Source: Halobacteriovorax sp.
GTDB lineage: Bacteria > Bdellovibrionota > Bacteriovoracia > Bacteriovoracales > Bacteriovoracaceae
Assembly (NCBI GenBank): GCA_002720865.1
Contig: PBIO01000030.1
Span: 1 to 64,000 of the forward strand
Length of the DNA: 64,000 nt
Direction of reading: 5' to 3'
The notes under the pieces: model-generated
Told to the model about the DNA's origin: nothing
What the model saw: only the letters and a program-made list of their open reading frames with translations
Databases searched by the model: none
Shown here: piece by piece, positions 6,369 to 14,465 of the stretch
Numbering within the stretch: the first letter of the stretch is position 1
Layout: the number at the start of each line of letters is the position of its first letter
Program-made: the position numbers and the translations under genes

Positions 6369-8362
6369 TCTTCACCCTCTGAGTTTTCGGAACTCGCTTC
6401 AGCTTCTTGCTTTTTCTTTTCTAGTTCTTCTTTTTTTCTCTTTGCAGCTAACCAAGCTTTTTTTGCAATAGCTTTATCTTCTTCAGCATATTTTGCGTGT
6501 AACTCTGGCTCATATTTTTTCATATAGGTTGTTATAATATCCCTAGCAACTGGAGCCGCTGCAGATGAGCCATGGCATCCATGTTCTACAATGACGGCCA
6601 CAGCAACTTTTGGATCATCATAAGGAGCAAAGGCAGCAAAAAGACCATGATGCCTTTGCCGATAGGGCATCTCTTCACATTTTGAAAATAGCTCATCTTT
6701 TGTCATAGACATGACCTGACTAGTACCTGTTTTACCGGCCATTCTAATTCCACGCCCTCTATACCACCAAGCTGTGCCCCCTTGCATATTGGCAACTTGG
6801 TATAGCCCCTTTCTTACTGCATCTAAATTTTCTTTTTTATACCCAACTCTACTAACAATCTCAGGCTCAATCTTCTTTAAGATATCTCCATTATTATTAA
6901 ATATTTCTTTTATTAAATGTGGCCTATAGAGAATTCCTCCATTAGCTATAGCCGCATAAGCCATGGCTAGCTGAATTGGAGTTACCAGAACAAAACTTTG
7001 CCCAATGGCACAACTTAATGTTTCACCTTTTTGCCATTCCTCACCATTTCTTTTCTTTTTCCATTCCTTAGTTGGGATAAGCCCGCTCGTTTCTCTTGGT
7101 AGAGTAATTCCTGTCTTACGCCCAAACCCCAATTCCATGGCATACTTAGCTAGTACATCAATATCCATTAGTGTCGCTATTTTATAAAAATATACATCTA
7201 CCGACCTTCTTAAGGCTTTATAGACATCGGTTAAACCATGTCCCCCACGTTTCCAATCATGATAATACCTTCGACCAAACTTAAATGCTCCACCGCACAT
7301 CCATTCTGTGTTTGGAGTAACAATCCCTTCCTCAAGTGCCGCTAAAGCTGTAATCGTCTTAAATGTCGATCCAGGTGAGAAGTGGTCTTGAATATTTCTG
7401 TCCCTAAGTGGATTATTTTCATCGTTAACAAGTTGGGCCCAATATTCGGAAGTTAAACCTCTAGAGAATTTTGACGGATCAAAGCTAGGCCTACTCACCA
7501 TCGTCAAAATTTCACCAGTTTTAACATCTACTGCGACAGCGCCGCCAACTTTGCCTTCTAATGCCTTGAAGGCCGTTATTTGCATATCCCTGTCGATGGT
7601 TAGTCTGACGCTATTTCCAGGAGAAGCTGGTCTATTTTCAATTTCTCCAAAAAGAGGTCCAGAGCTAACAACCCTTTTCATTCTTCCTCTGGCATCGACT
7701 TCCATAAACTGAAAGCCATCATCTCCCCTTAGGTCCAGGTCAAATTTCTCCTCGATTCCTGCCTTTCCAATAAAGTCTCCTAACTTATAATCAAAGTTAT
7801 CTCTCTTTCTGTATTTAGGTAATTGGGTTTGAGATATCTCACCGATATACCCAAATAAATGTCCGCCAACTTCTGCGTCTCTATATTCTCTACTTATAAA
7901 AGTATCTACCGATACCCCTGGCATCTTAGCTGCTTCCGTTTCAAGAACGGCAACTTCTTTTTGCGAAATATTTTTCTTAACAACAACCGGTCGATATCTT
8001 GCTTGTGAGCGATTTTTTTTCAAAATCTTTTCTATCGATTCAAGTGGCATATTTAAGGTTTGAGAAAGCTTTTTTAAAGTAGTCTTTTTATTCTTTAAGT
8101 ATTGAGGTGTAACTATGGCATCAAAACGTGGAATATTATTCACCAACAATTGATTATTGCGCGAAAAGATTAATCCTCTCGGAGCTTTGACCACTTCCTT
8201 TCTTAACCGATTTTCCAAACTATACTTATAGAGAACGTCTCCCCTGTAGATTTGTAAATACCACAGTCTGACGATGATGATGATAAAGGAGAGGATTATC
8301 AAATTGATGATAATAGCTGCTCTAGCCTTATGGGATTTTACAATATCATCTTCACCAAACAT
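6365..8362 (-). CDS. mrdA: penicillin-binding protein 2 (MrdA)
   Basis: 665 residues. One N-terminal membrane span (about residues 15-37) is followed by the PBP dimerisation/pedestal domain with RGLIFSRN and the transpeptidase domain. Active-site motifs are SPGSTFK (SxxK, near residue 340), SVD (in place of SxN, as in PBP2 orthologues that carry SAD or SCD) and GKTGT near 555. The protein crosslinks peptidoglycan during elongation with RodA. A charged, Lys/Glu-rich tail of about 60 residues (KRKKEELEKKKQEAEASS) extends beyond the usual end. It follows mreD after one base and overlaps rodA. Confidence 0.95.
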   Translation of the reverse strand: MFGEDDIVKSHKARAAIIINLIILSFIIIIVRLWYLQIYRGDVLYKYSLENRLRKEVVKAPRGLIFSRNNQLLVNNIPRFDAIVTPQYLKNKKTTLKKLSQTLNMPLESIEKILKKNRSQARYRPVVVKKNISQKEVAVLETEAAKMPGVSVDTFISREYRDAEVGGHLFGYIGEISQTQLPKYRKRDNFDYKLGDFIGKAGIEEKFDLDLRGDDGFQFMEVDARGRMKRVVSSGPLFGEIENRPASPGNSVRLTIDRDMQITAFKALEGKVGGAVAVDVKTGEILTMVSRPSFDPSKFSRGLTSEYWAQLVNDENNPLRDRNIQDHFSPGSTFKTITALAALEEGIVTPNTEWMCGGAFKFGRRYYHDWKRGGHGLTDVYKALRRSVDVYFYKIATLMDIDVLAKYAMELGFGRKTGITLPRETSGLIPTKEWKKKRNGEEWQKGETLSCAIGQSFVLVTPIQLAMAYAAIANGGILYRPHLIKEIFNNNGDILKKIEPEIVSRVGYKKENLDAVRKGLYQVANMQGGTAWWYRGRGIRMAGKTGTSQVMSMTKDELFSKCEEMPYRQRHHGLFAAFAPYDDPKVAVAVIVEHGCHGSSAAAPVARDIITTYMKKYEPELHAKYAEEDKAIAKKAWLAAKRKKEELEKKKQEAEASSENSEGEE

Positions 8363-8363
8363 C

Positions 8364-8900
8364 TTAGACTTCTTCCCCTAGCATCCCCTCTTTTGAAGCA
8401 ACTCCCCAAATTCTATCCATTAGAACAAAGAAAACCGGTGCACAAAAAGAAATAAAAATACTTTCTGGTAGGAAGCGCCAAAACTTGTCTACGATCATTC
8501 CGAAGTCACCTAGCTTTAAATATAAAATTGCGGACATTATAAGAAACCAAAAAACTTGAAATAACTGAGTCACCAAAATCGTAATAATTGCAGATGAAAA
8601 ATGGAGAAGCTCTTTTAAGTAACTAATAATGACACAAATAAAAATTCCCGCGATCGTTCCCATTTCCCAACCTTCGATTGAGAAAAAGGAATGAAAGTAT
8701 TGGAGGACAAAAATAAAAATCGCGATAAATGGCGACTCAACTTTGAAGCCTAAATAAAGAACAATTAAAATATTAAACGGTATTCTGTAATTTTTAATTC
8801 CAAGAGCCGGAAAAAAAGCTGTTGTAACGATTTCAAATAAAACGAGAATTACGATTGTTAAAAGTAGTGAACCTATATGATGTTTAATCTCGTTTCTCAT
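8364..8900 (-). CDS. mreD: MreD, rod-shape membrane protein
   Basis: 178 residues with about five to six hydrophobic spans, the usual size and topology of MreD. Sequence conservation in this family is low, so the call rests on topology and on position directly after mreC (stop and start share TAATG) and one base before mrdA. MreD is an inner-membrane component of the elongasome linking MreC to RodA/PBP2. Confidence 0.85.
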   Translation of the reverse strand: MRNEIKHHIGSLLLTIVILVLFEIVTTAFFPALGIKNYRIPFNILIVLYLGFKVESPFIAIFIFVLQYFHSFFSIEGWEMGTIAGIFICVIISYLKELLHFSSAIITILVTQLFQVFWFLIMSAILYLKLGDFGMIVDKFWRFLPESIFISFCAPVFFVLMDRIWGVASKEGMLGEEV

Positions 8901-9778
8901 TACTCCGCCCCCTCCGCTTCATCTAGGGCCTTCCATTCCTTTTCTCTTAGTTCATCTTTAGGCGAAACAAGAACGACCACTTCTTCTAATGAAGAAAAAT
9001 CTATTGAAGGTTTGATTTGAATTGTCTGAGTAATGCCGTAACTCTCTCGTTCAACTCTCGTAATTTTTCCGATTTTAAGACCTTTAGGATAAATATTTCC
9101 TAGACCTGAGCTCAGCACTAAATCACCGAGAATTACCGGCTCAGTTCCTGCTAAATATTTCATTATCGCTCTACTTTTTGAGTAGCCTTCAACGATTCCA
9201 TGAGAACGAGTTCTTTCAACCAAAGCGTCGACTCTATTATTAGGATCAAGAATCGTAATAATATCTGCGTAATGGTCAGTTAGCCTAAAGATATATCCCA
9301 CCAGACCTTCTGAAGTAACAACAGAAGATTGAAGTTCAATTCCATCTTCTTTACCTTTATTAATTCTTAGTACCCTAAAATCACTATTAGCATCCCAGGC
9401 AATAATCTGGGCCAAGACTTTTTGAAAACCAGTTTCACTTCCAAACTGAAGCAATTCTTTAAGTCTCTTATTTTCTTTGGCTACTTGTTCATACTGAAAT
9501 AATTGACTCTTTAACTCTCCTATACCCTTTTTGAGCTCTGCGTTCTCTCGACTTGCGTCAATATTTGCAACGTAGAATTCAAAAAAGTTTGATGTTTTCT
9601 GACGCATATAGGTTACGGAGCTTTGCATTGGAGAAAACATATCCACCATAAAGTTCTCAAAGGCCGTAGTTTCGTCGAATACAAACTCTCTACGACTCAA
9701 ACTAAATAACGAGATCGCTAGCACTGCAACATTTAAGAATATTTTATGCCTCTGCCCAGCCTCTTCCAAAATTTTCAT
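8900..9778 (-). CDS. mreC: MreC, rod-shape-determining protein
   Basis: 292 residues: a single N-terminal membrane helix (about 12-28), a coiled coil (about 75-112, ENAELKKGIGELKSQLFQYE) and the periplasmic beta-barrel domain with VVTSEGLVGYIF, ITILDPNNRVDALVERT and GDLVLSSGLGNIYPKGLKIG. These are standard MreC features. MreC scaffolds PBP2 and activates RodA-PBP2. mreB, often the first gene of such operons, is not adjacent here; the gene upstream is a divergent chaperone. The promoter sits in the shared 153-base gap. Confidence 0.95.
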   Translation of the reverse strand: MKILEEAGQRHKIFLNVAVLAISLFSLSRREFVFDETTAFENFMVDMFSPMQSSVTYMRQKTSNFFEFYVANIDASRENAELKKGIGELKSQLFQYEQVAKENKRLKELLQFGSETGFQKVLAQIIAWDANSDFRVLRINKGKEDGIELQSSVVTSEGLVGYIFRLTDHYADIITILDPNNRVDALVERTRSHGIVEGYSKSRAIMKYLAGTEPVILGDLVLSSGLGNIYPKGLKIGKITRVERESYGITQTIQIKPSIDFSSLEEVVVLVSPKDELREKEWKALDEAEGAE

Positions 9779-9809
9779 AAAATCCTATTGAAGTAATTAA
9801 GACTAAAAA

Positions 9810-9839
9810 ATTTTATCTAAAAAGCGCTGGAAGTGTCAC
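9810..9839 (-). promoter_or_regulatory. promoter of the mreC-mreD-mrdA-rodA operon
   Basis: On the minus strand GTGACA (9839-9834), an 18-base spacer and TAAAAT (9815-9810); a GATAAA with a 16-base spacer is an alternative -10. It is placed back-to-back with the ppiD promoter. Confidence 0.5.
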
Positions 9840-9845
9840 CCTTTC

Positions 9846-9874
9846 TTTACGAATTTGGGGGTTTAAGGGATAAT
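9846..9874 (+). promoter_or_regulatory. promoter of the ppiD-ferredoxin operon
   Basis: TTTACG (9846-9851), a 17-base spacer and GATAAT (9869-9874). Its -35 lies only six bases from the -35 of the divergent mreC promoter. Confidence 0.5.
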
Positions 9875-9885
9875 TTGCGAACTTT

Positions 9886-9904
9886 AGCTCAAGAACCTTG
9901 AGCT
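9886..9904 (+). other. leader hairpin followed by T-rich run (possible attenuator)
   Basis: AGCTCAA-GAACC-TTGAGCT is a perfect 7-bp stem followed by TTATTTAGG. It would lie just after the predicted transcription start of the ppiD operon and before its ribosome-binding site. Confidence 0.45.
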
Positions 9905-9931
9905 TTATTTAGGCAATATTTAGGAGAAAAC

Positions 9932-11428
9932 ATGTCTTCATTTACAAAGAGTACTTCAAATTTATTTCTCACCATTTTTATTGGTTTAATTGTGGTTTCT
10001 TTTCTCGTTACAGGATACGGAACACTTCAAGGTACGCCAGACACTGTTATAAATGTTGCTGGGATTCCCGTAAAAATTTCTGAATATCAAAGAGAATATC
10101 AAAGACAAACAGAGTTCTATAAAAGAATTTTTGGTGGAAAAGACCTAACAAGAGCTCAAATTGAGCAATTTAAAATTAAAGACAATGCCATTAGAAATTT
10201 AGTTCAAAGAAAACTAATGGTAAGAATATCTGATGACATGGGAATCAATCCCAGTGATGCTCAAATTAAAGACGAAATTAAAAAATTACCTTATTTTCTC
10301 ACAAATAAAGTTTTTGATATTAATAAATATAAGCAATTACTTGCAGCAAATGGTTATACCCCTTCCGATTTTGAAGCCACTTTTAGACAAGACTTAAAAG
10401 GTCAGTTAGCAAATGAAATTTTAACAGCCTATCCAGGATCTAATGCCTATTTTGAAGCTTTAGATAAGTTTAAGTCTCAAGAAGTTAAAGCAAATATAGC
10501 TACGATAAATAAGGACGCCTTAAAGTCTTATATCAAAATTAGCAGTACAGAGGTAAAGAGTTTTCTTTCTAATAAAGAAAATAAAGAAAGAGTTAAAAAC
10601 CTTTTTAATGATAGAAAAGCTTCGCTCAGCCAGCCAGAACAACTTAGAGCTAGCCATATACTTTTAAGAACCGAGCCAGATTCAGATCTTAAAAAAATAA
10701 AGGCCAAAGCTGAAAAGATAAGAAAAGAAGTGACTCCTTCAAATTTTGCAGCAAAAGCAAACAAATATACAGAAGACCCATCTGGAAAAGGAAAAGGTGG
10801 GGACCTAAACTTTTTCGCAAGAGGAAGAATGGTTCCCGAGTTTGAAAAAACTGCTTTTTCTATGAAGAAAGGTGAGATCTCAAACCCAATTAAAACGAAC
10901 TTTGGTTATCATATTATTTATGTAACTGATAAGAAGGCTGCCGTTGAAGCGAAATTAGCTGAACATGAATCTAATATAGCGAGAGAATTAATTAGGGCCA
11001 ATAAAGCTGATGATCATAAGAAGCTTCTTGCCTCGGTAACTAAAGAGCTATCAGCTGCTATTAATAAAAATAGCAAAAGTTCTATCAATAGACTTGTTAA
11101 GAACTACTCTGACGCTATTAAAGTAGAAAATGAAGCCACGATTAATCGCCTTGAAGGGGCTGGTGTTGAGCTCAACCTAACTGGAGATTATTTAAAAGAT
11201 ATCTTCAAAAAGGGTTCCACGTCTTCTCATAATTGGGATGAGGCTACTCGAGTCGTTCTTGTCGAAGTTCTTCCTGGAGCTCCAAAAAAAGAAGCTCAGA
11301 AGCCTGAAGATATTGAGCAAACAAAAAGAACTACTAAATTAGCCTGGGGAAGAAAGTTTTCACAGGAAGCTCTTAAAGAACTAGAAGAGAATGTTAAGGT
11401 GACAGTAAATAATAATTTACTTCGCTAA
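9932..11428 (+). CDS. ppiD: PpiD/SurA-like periplasmic peptidyl-prolyl isomerase
   Basis: 498 residues. One N-terminal membrane helix (about 10-28) anchors a periplasmic protein made of a SurA-N-like helical chaperone domain (about 40-200), a parvulin domain (about 235-340) and a helical tail. The parvulin part shows RASHILLR, the conserved middle GKGKGGDLNFFARGRMVPEF and the end TNFGYHIIYVTDK. The domain order matches PpiD, which assists folding of newly exported outer-membrane proteins, but is shorter than the ~620 residues of E. coli PpiD. SD AGGAG is five bases before ATG. A ferredoxin gene follows after three bases. Confidence 0.85.
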   Translation: MSSFTKSTSNLFLTIFIGLIVVSFLVTGYGTLQGTPDTVINVAGIPVKISEYQREYQRQTEFYKRIFGGKDLTRAQIEQFKIKDNAIRNLVQRKLMVRISDDMGINPSDAQIKDEIKKLPYFLTNKVFDINKYKQLLAANGYTPSDFEATFRQDLKGQLANEILTAYPGSNAYFEALDKFKSQEVKANIATINKDALKSYIKISSTEVKSFLSNKENKERVKNLFNDRKASLSQPEQLRASHILLRTEPDSDLKKIKAKAEKIRKEVTPSNFAAKANKYTEDPSGKGKGGDLNFFARGRMVPEFEKTAFSMKKGEISNPIKTNFGYHIIYVTDKKAAVEAKLAEHESNIARELIRANKADDHKKLLASVTKELSAAINKNSKSSINRLVKNYSDAIKVENEATINRLEGAGVELNLTGDYLKDIFKKGSTSSHNWDEATRVVLVEVLPGAPKKEAQKPEDIEQTKRTTKLAWGRKFSQEALKELEENVKVTVNNNLLR

Positions 11429-11431
11429 AAA

Positions 11432-11662
11432 GTGGCTGATAAAAACCAAAAATTCCCCCAGAATACTGGGGGAAAATTCTATGTCGATGATCAGTGTATT
11501 GCTTGTGATGCCTGTGTAATCGAAGCTCCAAATTTTTTTTCCATGAATAACGATGATGGTCATGCATTTGTTCATGCTCAGCCTAAGACAGCAGAAGAAG
11601 AAAAAAACTGCATGGTTGCCCTAGAAGAATGTCCTGTAGAAGCAATAGGATGTGATGGCTAA
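11432..11662 (+). CDS. single-cluster 4Fe-4S ferredoxin
   Basis: 76 residues from a GTG start three bases after the ppiD stop. Cluster ligands are visible: CIACDAC (CxxCxxC, residues about 22-28) and a distal ECPVEAI (CP motif near residue 70); this is the single [4Fe-4S] pattern of small bacterial ferredoxins, with the fourth cysteine in the CP motif and an additional Cys in NCMVALEEC. It transfers electrons in the cytoplasm; the partner enzyme is not evident nearby. The pairing with a periplasmic chaperone gene is probably only transcriptional. A strong hairpin follows the stop. Confidence 0.85.
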   Translation: MADKNQKFPQNTGGKFYVDDQCIACDACVIEAPNFFSMNNDDGHAFVHAQPKTAEEEKNCMVALEECPVEAIGCDG

Positions 11663-11670
11663 AAGCAAGA

Positions 11671-11700
11671 GGGGGAAGTGCCTGCAAAAACACTTCCCCC
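11671..11700. terminator. strong 10-bp hairpin after the ferredoxin gene
   Basis: GGGGGAAGTG (11671-11680) and CACTTCCCCC (11691-11700) pair perfectly across a 10-base loop, nine bases after the ferredoxin stop. No good T-run follows on the plus strand; on the minus strand the hairpin is followed by TCTTGCTTTTAG. It probably ends the ppiD operon, or both converging operons. Confidence 0.65.
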
Positions 11701-11727
11701 CTTAATCGCTGCCCAAATTCTTGGACA

Positions 11728-11769
11728 TAACTCTAATGAGGTTGAGAACTAATCCTCTTTAGAGAGTTA
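11728..11769 (-). terminator. imperfect hairpin at the 3' end of the flagellar operon
   Basis: TAACTCT..AATGAGG (11728-11741) pairs with CCTC..TTTAGAGAGTTA (11754-11769) with a small bulge. It starts four bases after the flgE stop. No clear T-run follows, so it may stabilise the mRNA end rather than terminate alone. Confidence 0.4.
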
Positions 11770-11773
11770 GAGA

Positions 11774-13054
11774 TTATCTCTTAATCTGTAAAACATCCTG
11801 TAGCATCTGATCTGCTGTCGTTAATGTTTTCGCGTTCGCAGAAAAGTTTCTTTGACCTTTCATAAGATCAACGAACTCATTTGCGATATCAACATTTGAA
11901 AGCTCAAGTGACTTAGACAGAACTTCACCTCTACCAAACTCTCCTGGCTTCCCGTTGGCAACCTGCCCCGACTTACGGGATTCCTTAAATAGGTTTTTAC
12001 CAACTTTAAATAGGCCTTCATTATTTTCAAATTTTGCAATGGCAATTTGAGAAATGTCTCTCGATTCACCATTATCATAAACCGCTGTCAAAATTCCATC
12101 ATCATCAAAAGACATCGAGGCTAGCGTACCTGCTTGGAATCCATCCTGTGTATGTCTTGCAACATTGGAGTTCGTACCATACTGAGTGGCGGCATCAATC
12201 CCGTCACCACCTTCAGCAATTGATTTACCGAAGTTAAACTTGATCTGCTGCCCTTGTGCGGCACCTTTATTAAAATTAAAGGCATTGGACTCTTCAATTT
12301 CTTCTTGAAGTACACCTTTGTCATTAAATTTTAGCGTTCCGGAAGCCATTTCTGTAAATTTACCTTCAACTCCACCTTCAGCTTCTGCCCCATCTACCAT
12401 GGCGTGGTACTTGAATTGATTTACTCCTGTCTTTTCATAAAAGAGAGTAACCTGTCTTTGCGTTCCAATATTGTCATAGACAGTAATAGAGTGAGCAAAT
12501 TGAGAAGTGTTTTCTGGGTCTTCTGGATTAAAAGGAACGATATCAGCTCTAGAATCTAAGTTAATATTAAGTTTAACTTCACTAGTTCCCGCTGCAGGGA
12601 TCGCTGTATTTCCAATTTTTATGGCATCCATTTTATTAGTAATTTTACCTTCAGCGTCGGCAACATAACCAAGAACTGGATACTCATCACTATTTACAAG
12701 TTCACCTTCTTTATTAAAGTGAAAAGAGCCATCTCTTGTATATCCAGGTCCAAAAGGAGCTTTGATATTAAAGAAACCGTCTCCGTTAATTGCAATGTCG
12801 GTAATAGAATCTGTTCTGGCAACATCACCTTGAGTCATGATTGGTTTAATATGAGCTAGTCTAGTACCTGCACCAAACTGATCACCACCATCAATACCTT
12901 TAAGAGAAGTTGCGAGCACGTCTTGAAACTCTGCTCTTGAACCTTTGAAACCATTTGTCCCGGCGTTGGCGATATTATCAGCAATCACACCCATACCCTG
13001 ACCGGTTGCAGTCAAACCTGATACACCAACGTTAAACGAACGTAAAATTCCCAT
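11774..13054 (-). CDS. flgE: flagellar hook protein FlgE
   Basis: 426 residues. The N-terminus has the rod/hook family signature (SGLTATGQGMGVIADNIAN, then GTNGFKGSRAEFQDV) and the C-terminus the matching helix (LELSNVDIANEFVDLMKGQR, with NFSANAKTLTTADQMLQDVL). The central part holds the FlgE D1/D2 segment. FlgE subunits build the curved hook outside the cell after export by the flagellar type III system, on a scaffold made by FlgD. A very good Shine-Dalgarno (GGAGGG) precedes the ATG. A 99-base gap separates it from the upstream operon gene; I see no confident promoter in it. Confidence 0.95.
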   Translation of the reverse strand: MGILRSFNVGVSGLTATGQGMGVIADNIANAGTNGFKGSRAEFQDVLATSLKGIDGGDQFGAGTRLAHIKPIMTQGDVARTDSITDIAINGDGFFNIKAPFGPGYTRDGSFHFNKEGELVNSDEYPVLGYVADAEGKITNKMDAIKIGNTAIPAAGTSEVKLNINLDSRADIVPFNPEDPENTSQFAHSITVYDNIGTQRQVTLFYEKTGVNQFKYHAMVDGAEAEGGVEGKFTEMASGTLKFNDKGVLQEEIEESNAFNFNKGAAQGQQIKFNFGKSIAEGGDGIDAATQYGTNSNVARHTQDGFQAGTLASMSFDDDGILTAVYDNGESRDISQIAIAKFENNEGLFKVGKNLFKESRKSGQVANGKPGEFGRGEVLSKSLELSNVDIANEFVDLMKGQRNFSANAKTLTTADQMLQDVLQIKR

Positions 13055-13153
13055 TTTGTCCCTCCTAGACCTAAATGTAGAAACTCGAGAAAGTATTTAG
13101 ACACTACGGGACTAAACAAGGCTTCCGGAAAGGACCAGCCAAATTCTCAAATC

Positions 13154-13555
13154 TTATATCATCAATGTTGAATCGATCTTTGTAAAAACATTCTCGGCCA
13201 TTTCAGCTTTATCGATTGCAGTAACAACTCTGTTGTTATTTACATCGACAATGTATGCGGCTTTGTCAGTAATTACTAAAGAATCTCTTCCTCCCTTTTG
13301 CTTTAATTTCTTAACAGCATCTTGAAGTTTAAAAAACTCATTCGTATCCATCTTTAAGTCACGCTCTTCTAACCTTTTGGCCGCGTGCTTAGAGATCTCT
13401 AGGGCCTGCTCTTTTTGAGGCTCTAATGTTTTATTTAATAAATTTTGGAATTCGTCAGGCTTATTGGAGTTTGGAGACTTCAGGTTTTCAGATTTCTTAG
13501 TTGAAACCTTGTTCACCTGAGGGATAAGAATGTTTTTGATCTTATCGTTAGTCAT
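13154..13555 (-). CDS. flagellar operon protein (TIGR02530 type)
   Basis: 133 residues. The C-terminal two thirds match the TIGR02530 'flagellar operon protein' pattern well: SKHAAKRLEERDL, then KLKQKGGRDSLVITDKAAYI, NRVVTAIDK and the ending NVFTKIDSTLMI. The N-terminal 50 residues are variable and polar. Members sit between flgD and flgE in Firmicutes and deltaproteobacterial-type operons, exactly as here; their function is poorly known, but they have been linked to hook assembly. Family recognition is from memory of the motif, not a search. Confidence 0.85.
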   Translation of the reverse strand: MTNDKIKNILIPQVNKVSTKKSENLKSPNSNKPDEFQNLLNKTLEPQKEQALEISKHAAKRLEERDLKMDTNEFFKLQDAVKKLKQKGGRDSLVITDKAAYIVDVNNNRVVTAIDKAEMAENVFTKIDSTLMI

Positions 13556-13563
13556 ACGCTCTT

Positions 13564-13579
13564 AACACACTAGTGTGTT
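13564..13579. repeat. 16-bp perfect palindrome over the flgD stop codon
   Basis: AACACACTAGTGTGTT is a perfect palindrome centred on CTAG. It contains the flgD stop codon (minus strand TAG at 13572-13570) and lies nine bases upstream of the next start. In mRNA it could fold as a 6-bp stem with a CUAG loop. Confidence 0.85.
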
Positions 13580-14448
13580 TGCTCCTTCACATTATTATAC
13601 TGATTAGTTGCTTGTTTTTTCAATGTAGGCATTTTTGACGCACCACTCGCCTTTTCAGGCATTTGGAAGCTTAAGGCATCTCTTAAGAAAACTTTTTTCT
13701 TATGATCGACCTCTAAAATAACTTCGCCGTCATTAAAGCTAACACCGGTTACTGTACCAATTGCATTTGTTTCACCAGTAAAATCAGCACCGGTTTCATC
13801 TTTTGCTCTAATGGCATACCTATAAGTATCTTTTACAGCGGGAGTTCCATCCATTGCGATTCCATCCCAAACAAAGTTTTGAGGACCTTTAGATACATTT
13901 TCTTTTTCTATCTTCGCGATCAAATTATTATTGCTATCCATTATATTGATCGTTAATGAAGTAGCATCATCTGGAAGACTATAAGGCAGGTTCACTCGAC
14001 TTTGATCCCCTGGATATTCAACAGAGGTACCTTTTGTCGTAACCTTTTTACCAATAAAGCTAGCTCCATAGAACTTACTTTCCATTGGCGCATTGGTTCC
14101 CATCCCTTCTATATTCTTATTCATCTGGGTCATCTGCTCTAATTGTGAAAATTGAGCCAGATCTGTAGCAAATTGTTTTTGATCCATTGGCTTAAAAGGA
14201 TCTTGATTTTGCATTTGAAAAGAAAGGAGCTTTAAAAAGCCATTCTTATCCATTTTATTATGATCTTTTTTATCTACGAATTGAGAATCTTGCTTAACCC
14301 CGGCCATACGGTTTAGCTCTTTACCAACTGAACCTTTATCTGCTTTTTTACTATTAGGATTTGCTCGAGGTCTTCTTTGTGAAGGATTCGCCTTACGGAT
14401 ATTTCCGAATTGATTTGATCCTGAAGCTGGTCTGCCCATTCCTGGCAT
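13570..14448 (-). CDS. flgD: flagellar hook cap protein FlgD
   Basis: 292 residues. The FlgD N-terminal motif (MDKNGFLKLLSFQMQNQDP, then FKPMDQKQFATDLAQFSQLE) is at about residues 65-105, followed by the FlgD Ig-like and Tudor-like domains (VNLPYSLPDDATSLTINI, GPQNFVWDGIAMDGT, GTVTGVSF). FlgD caps the growing hook and promotes FlgE assembly. Unusually, the export motif is preceded by about 60 residues of strongly basic, Pro/Asn-rich sequence (PSQRRPRANPNSKKADKG); FlgD normally begins within about 20 residues of this motif. No internal start with a better ribosome site was noticed. Confidence 0.93.
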   Translation of the reverse strand: MPGMGRPASGSNQFGNIRKANPSQRRPRANPNSKKADKGSVGKELNRMAGVKQDSQFVDKKDHNKMDKNGFLKLLSFQMQNQDPFKPMDQKQFATDLAQFSQLEQMTQMNKNIEGMGTNAPMESKFYGASFIGKKVTTKGTSVEYPGDQSRVNLPYSLPDDATSLTINIMDSNNNLIAKIEKENVSKGPQNFVWDGIAMDGTPAVKDTYRYAIRAKDETGADFTGETNAIGTVTGVSFNDGEVILEVDHKKKVFLRDALSFQMPEKASGASKMPTLKKQATNQYNNVKEQTH

Positions 14449-14465
14449 TGGCGATCCTTTATAAA

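Noticed and set aside
13055-13153. Sigma-54 promoter before flgE
   Set aside because: TTGGCTGGTCCTTTCC has GG at the right distance from CC, but the -12 GC is missing.
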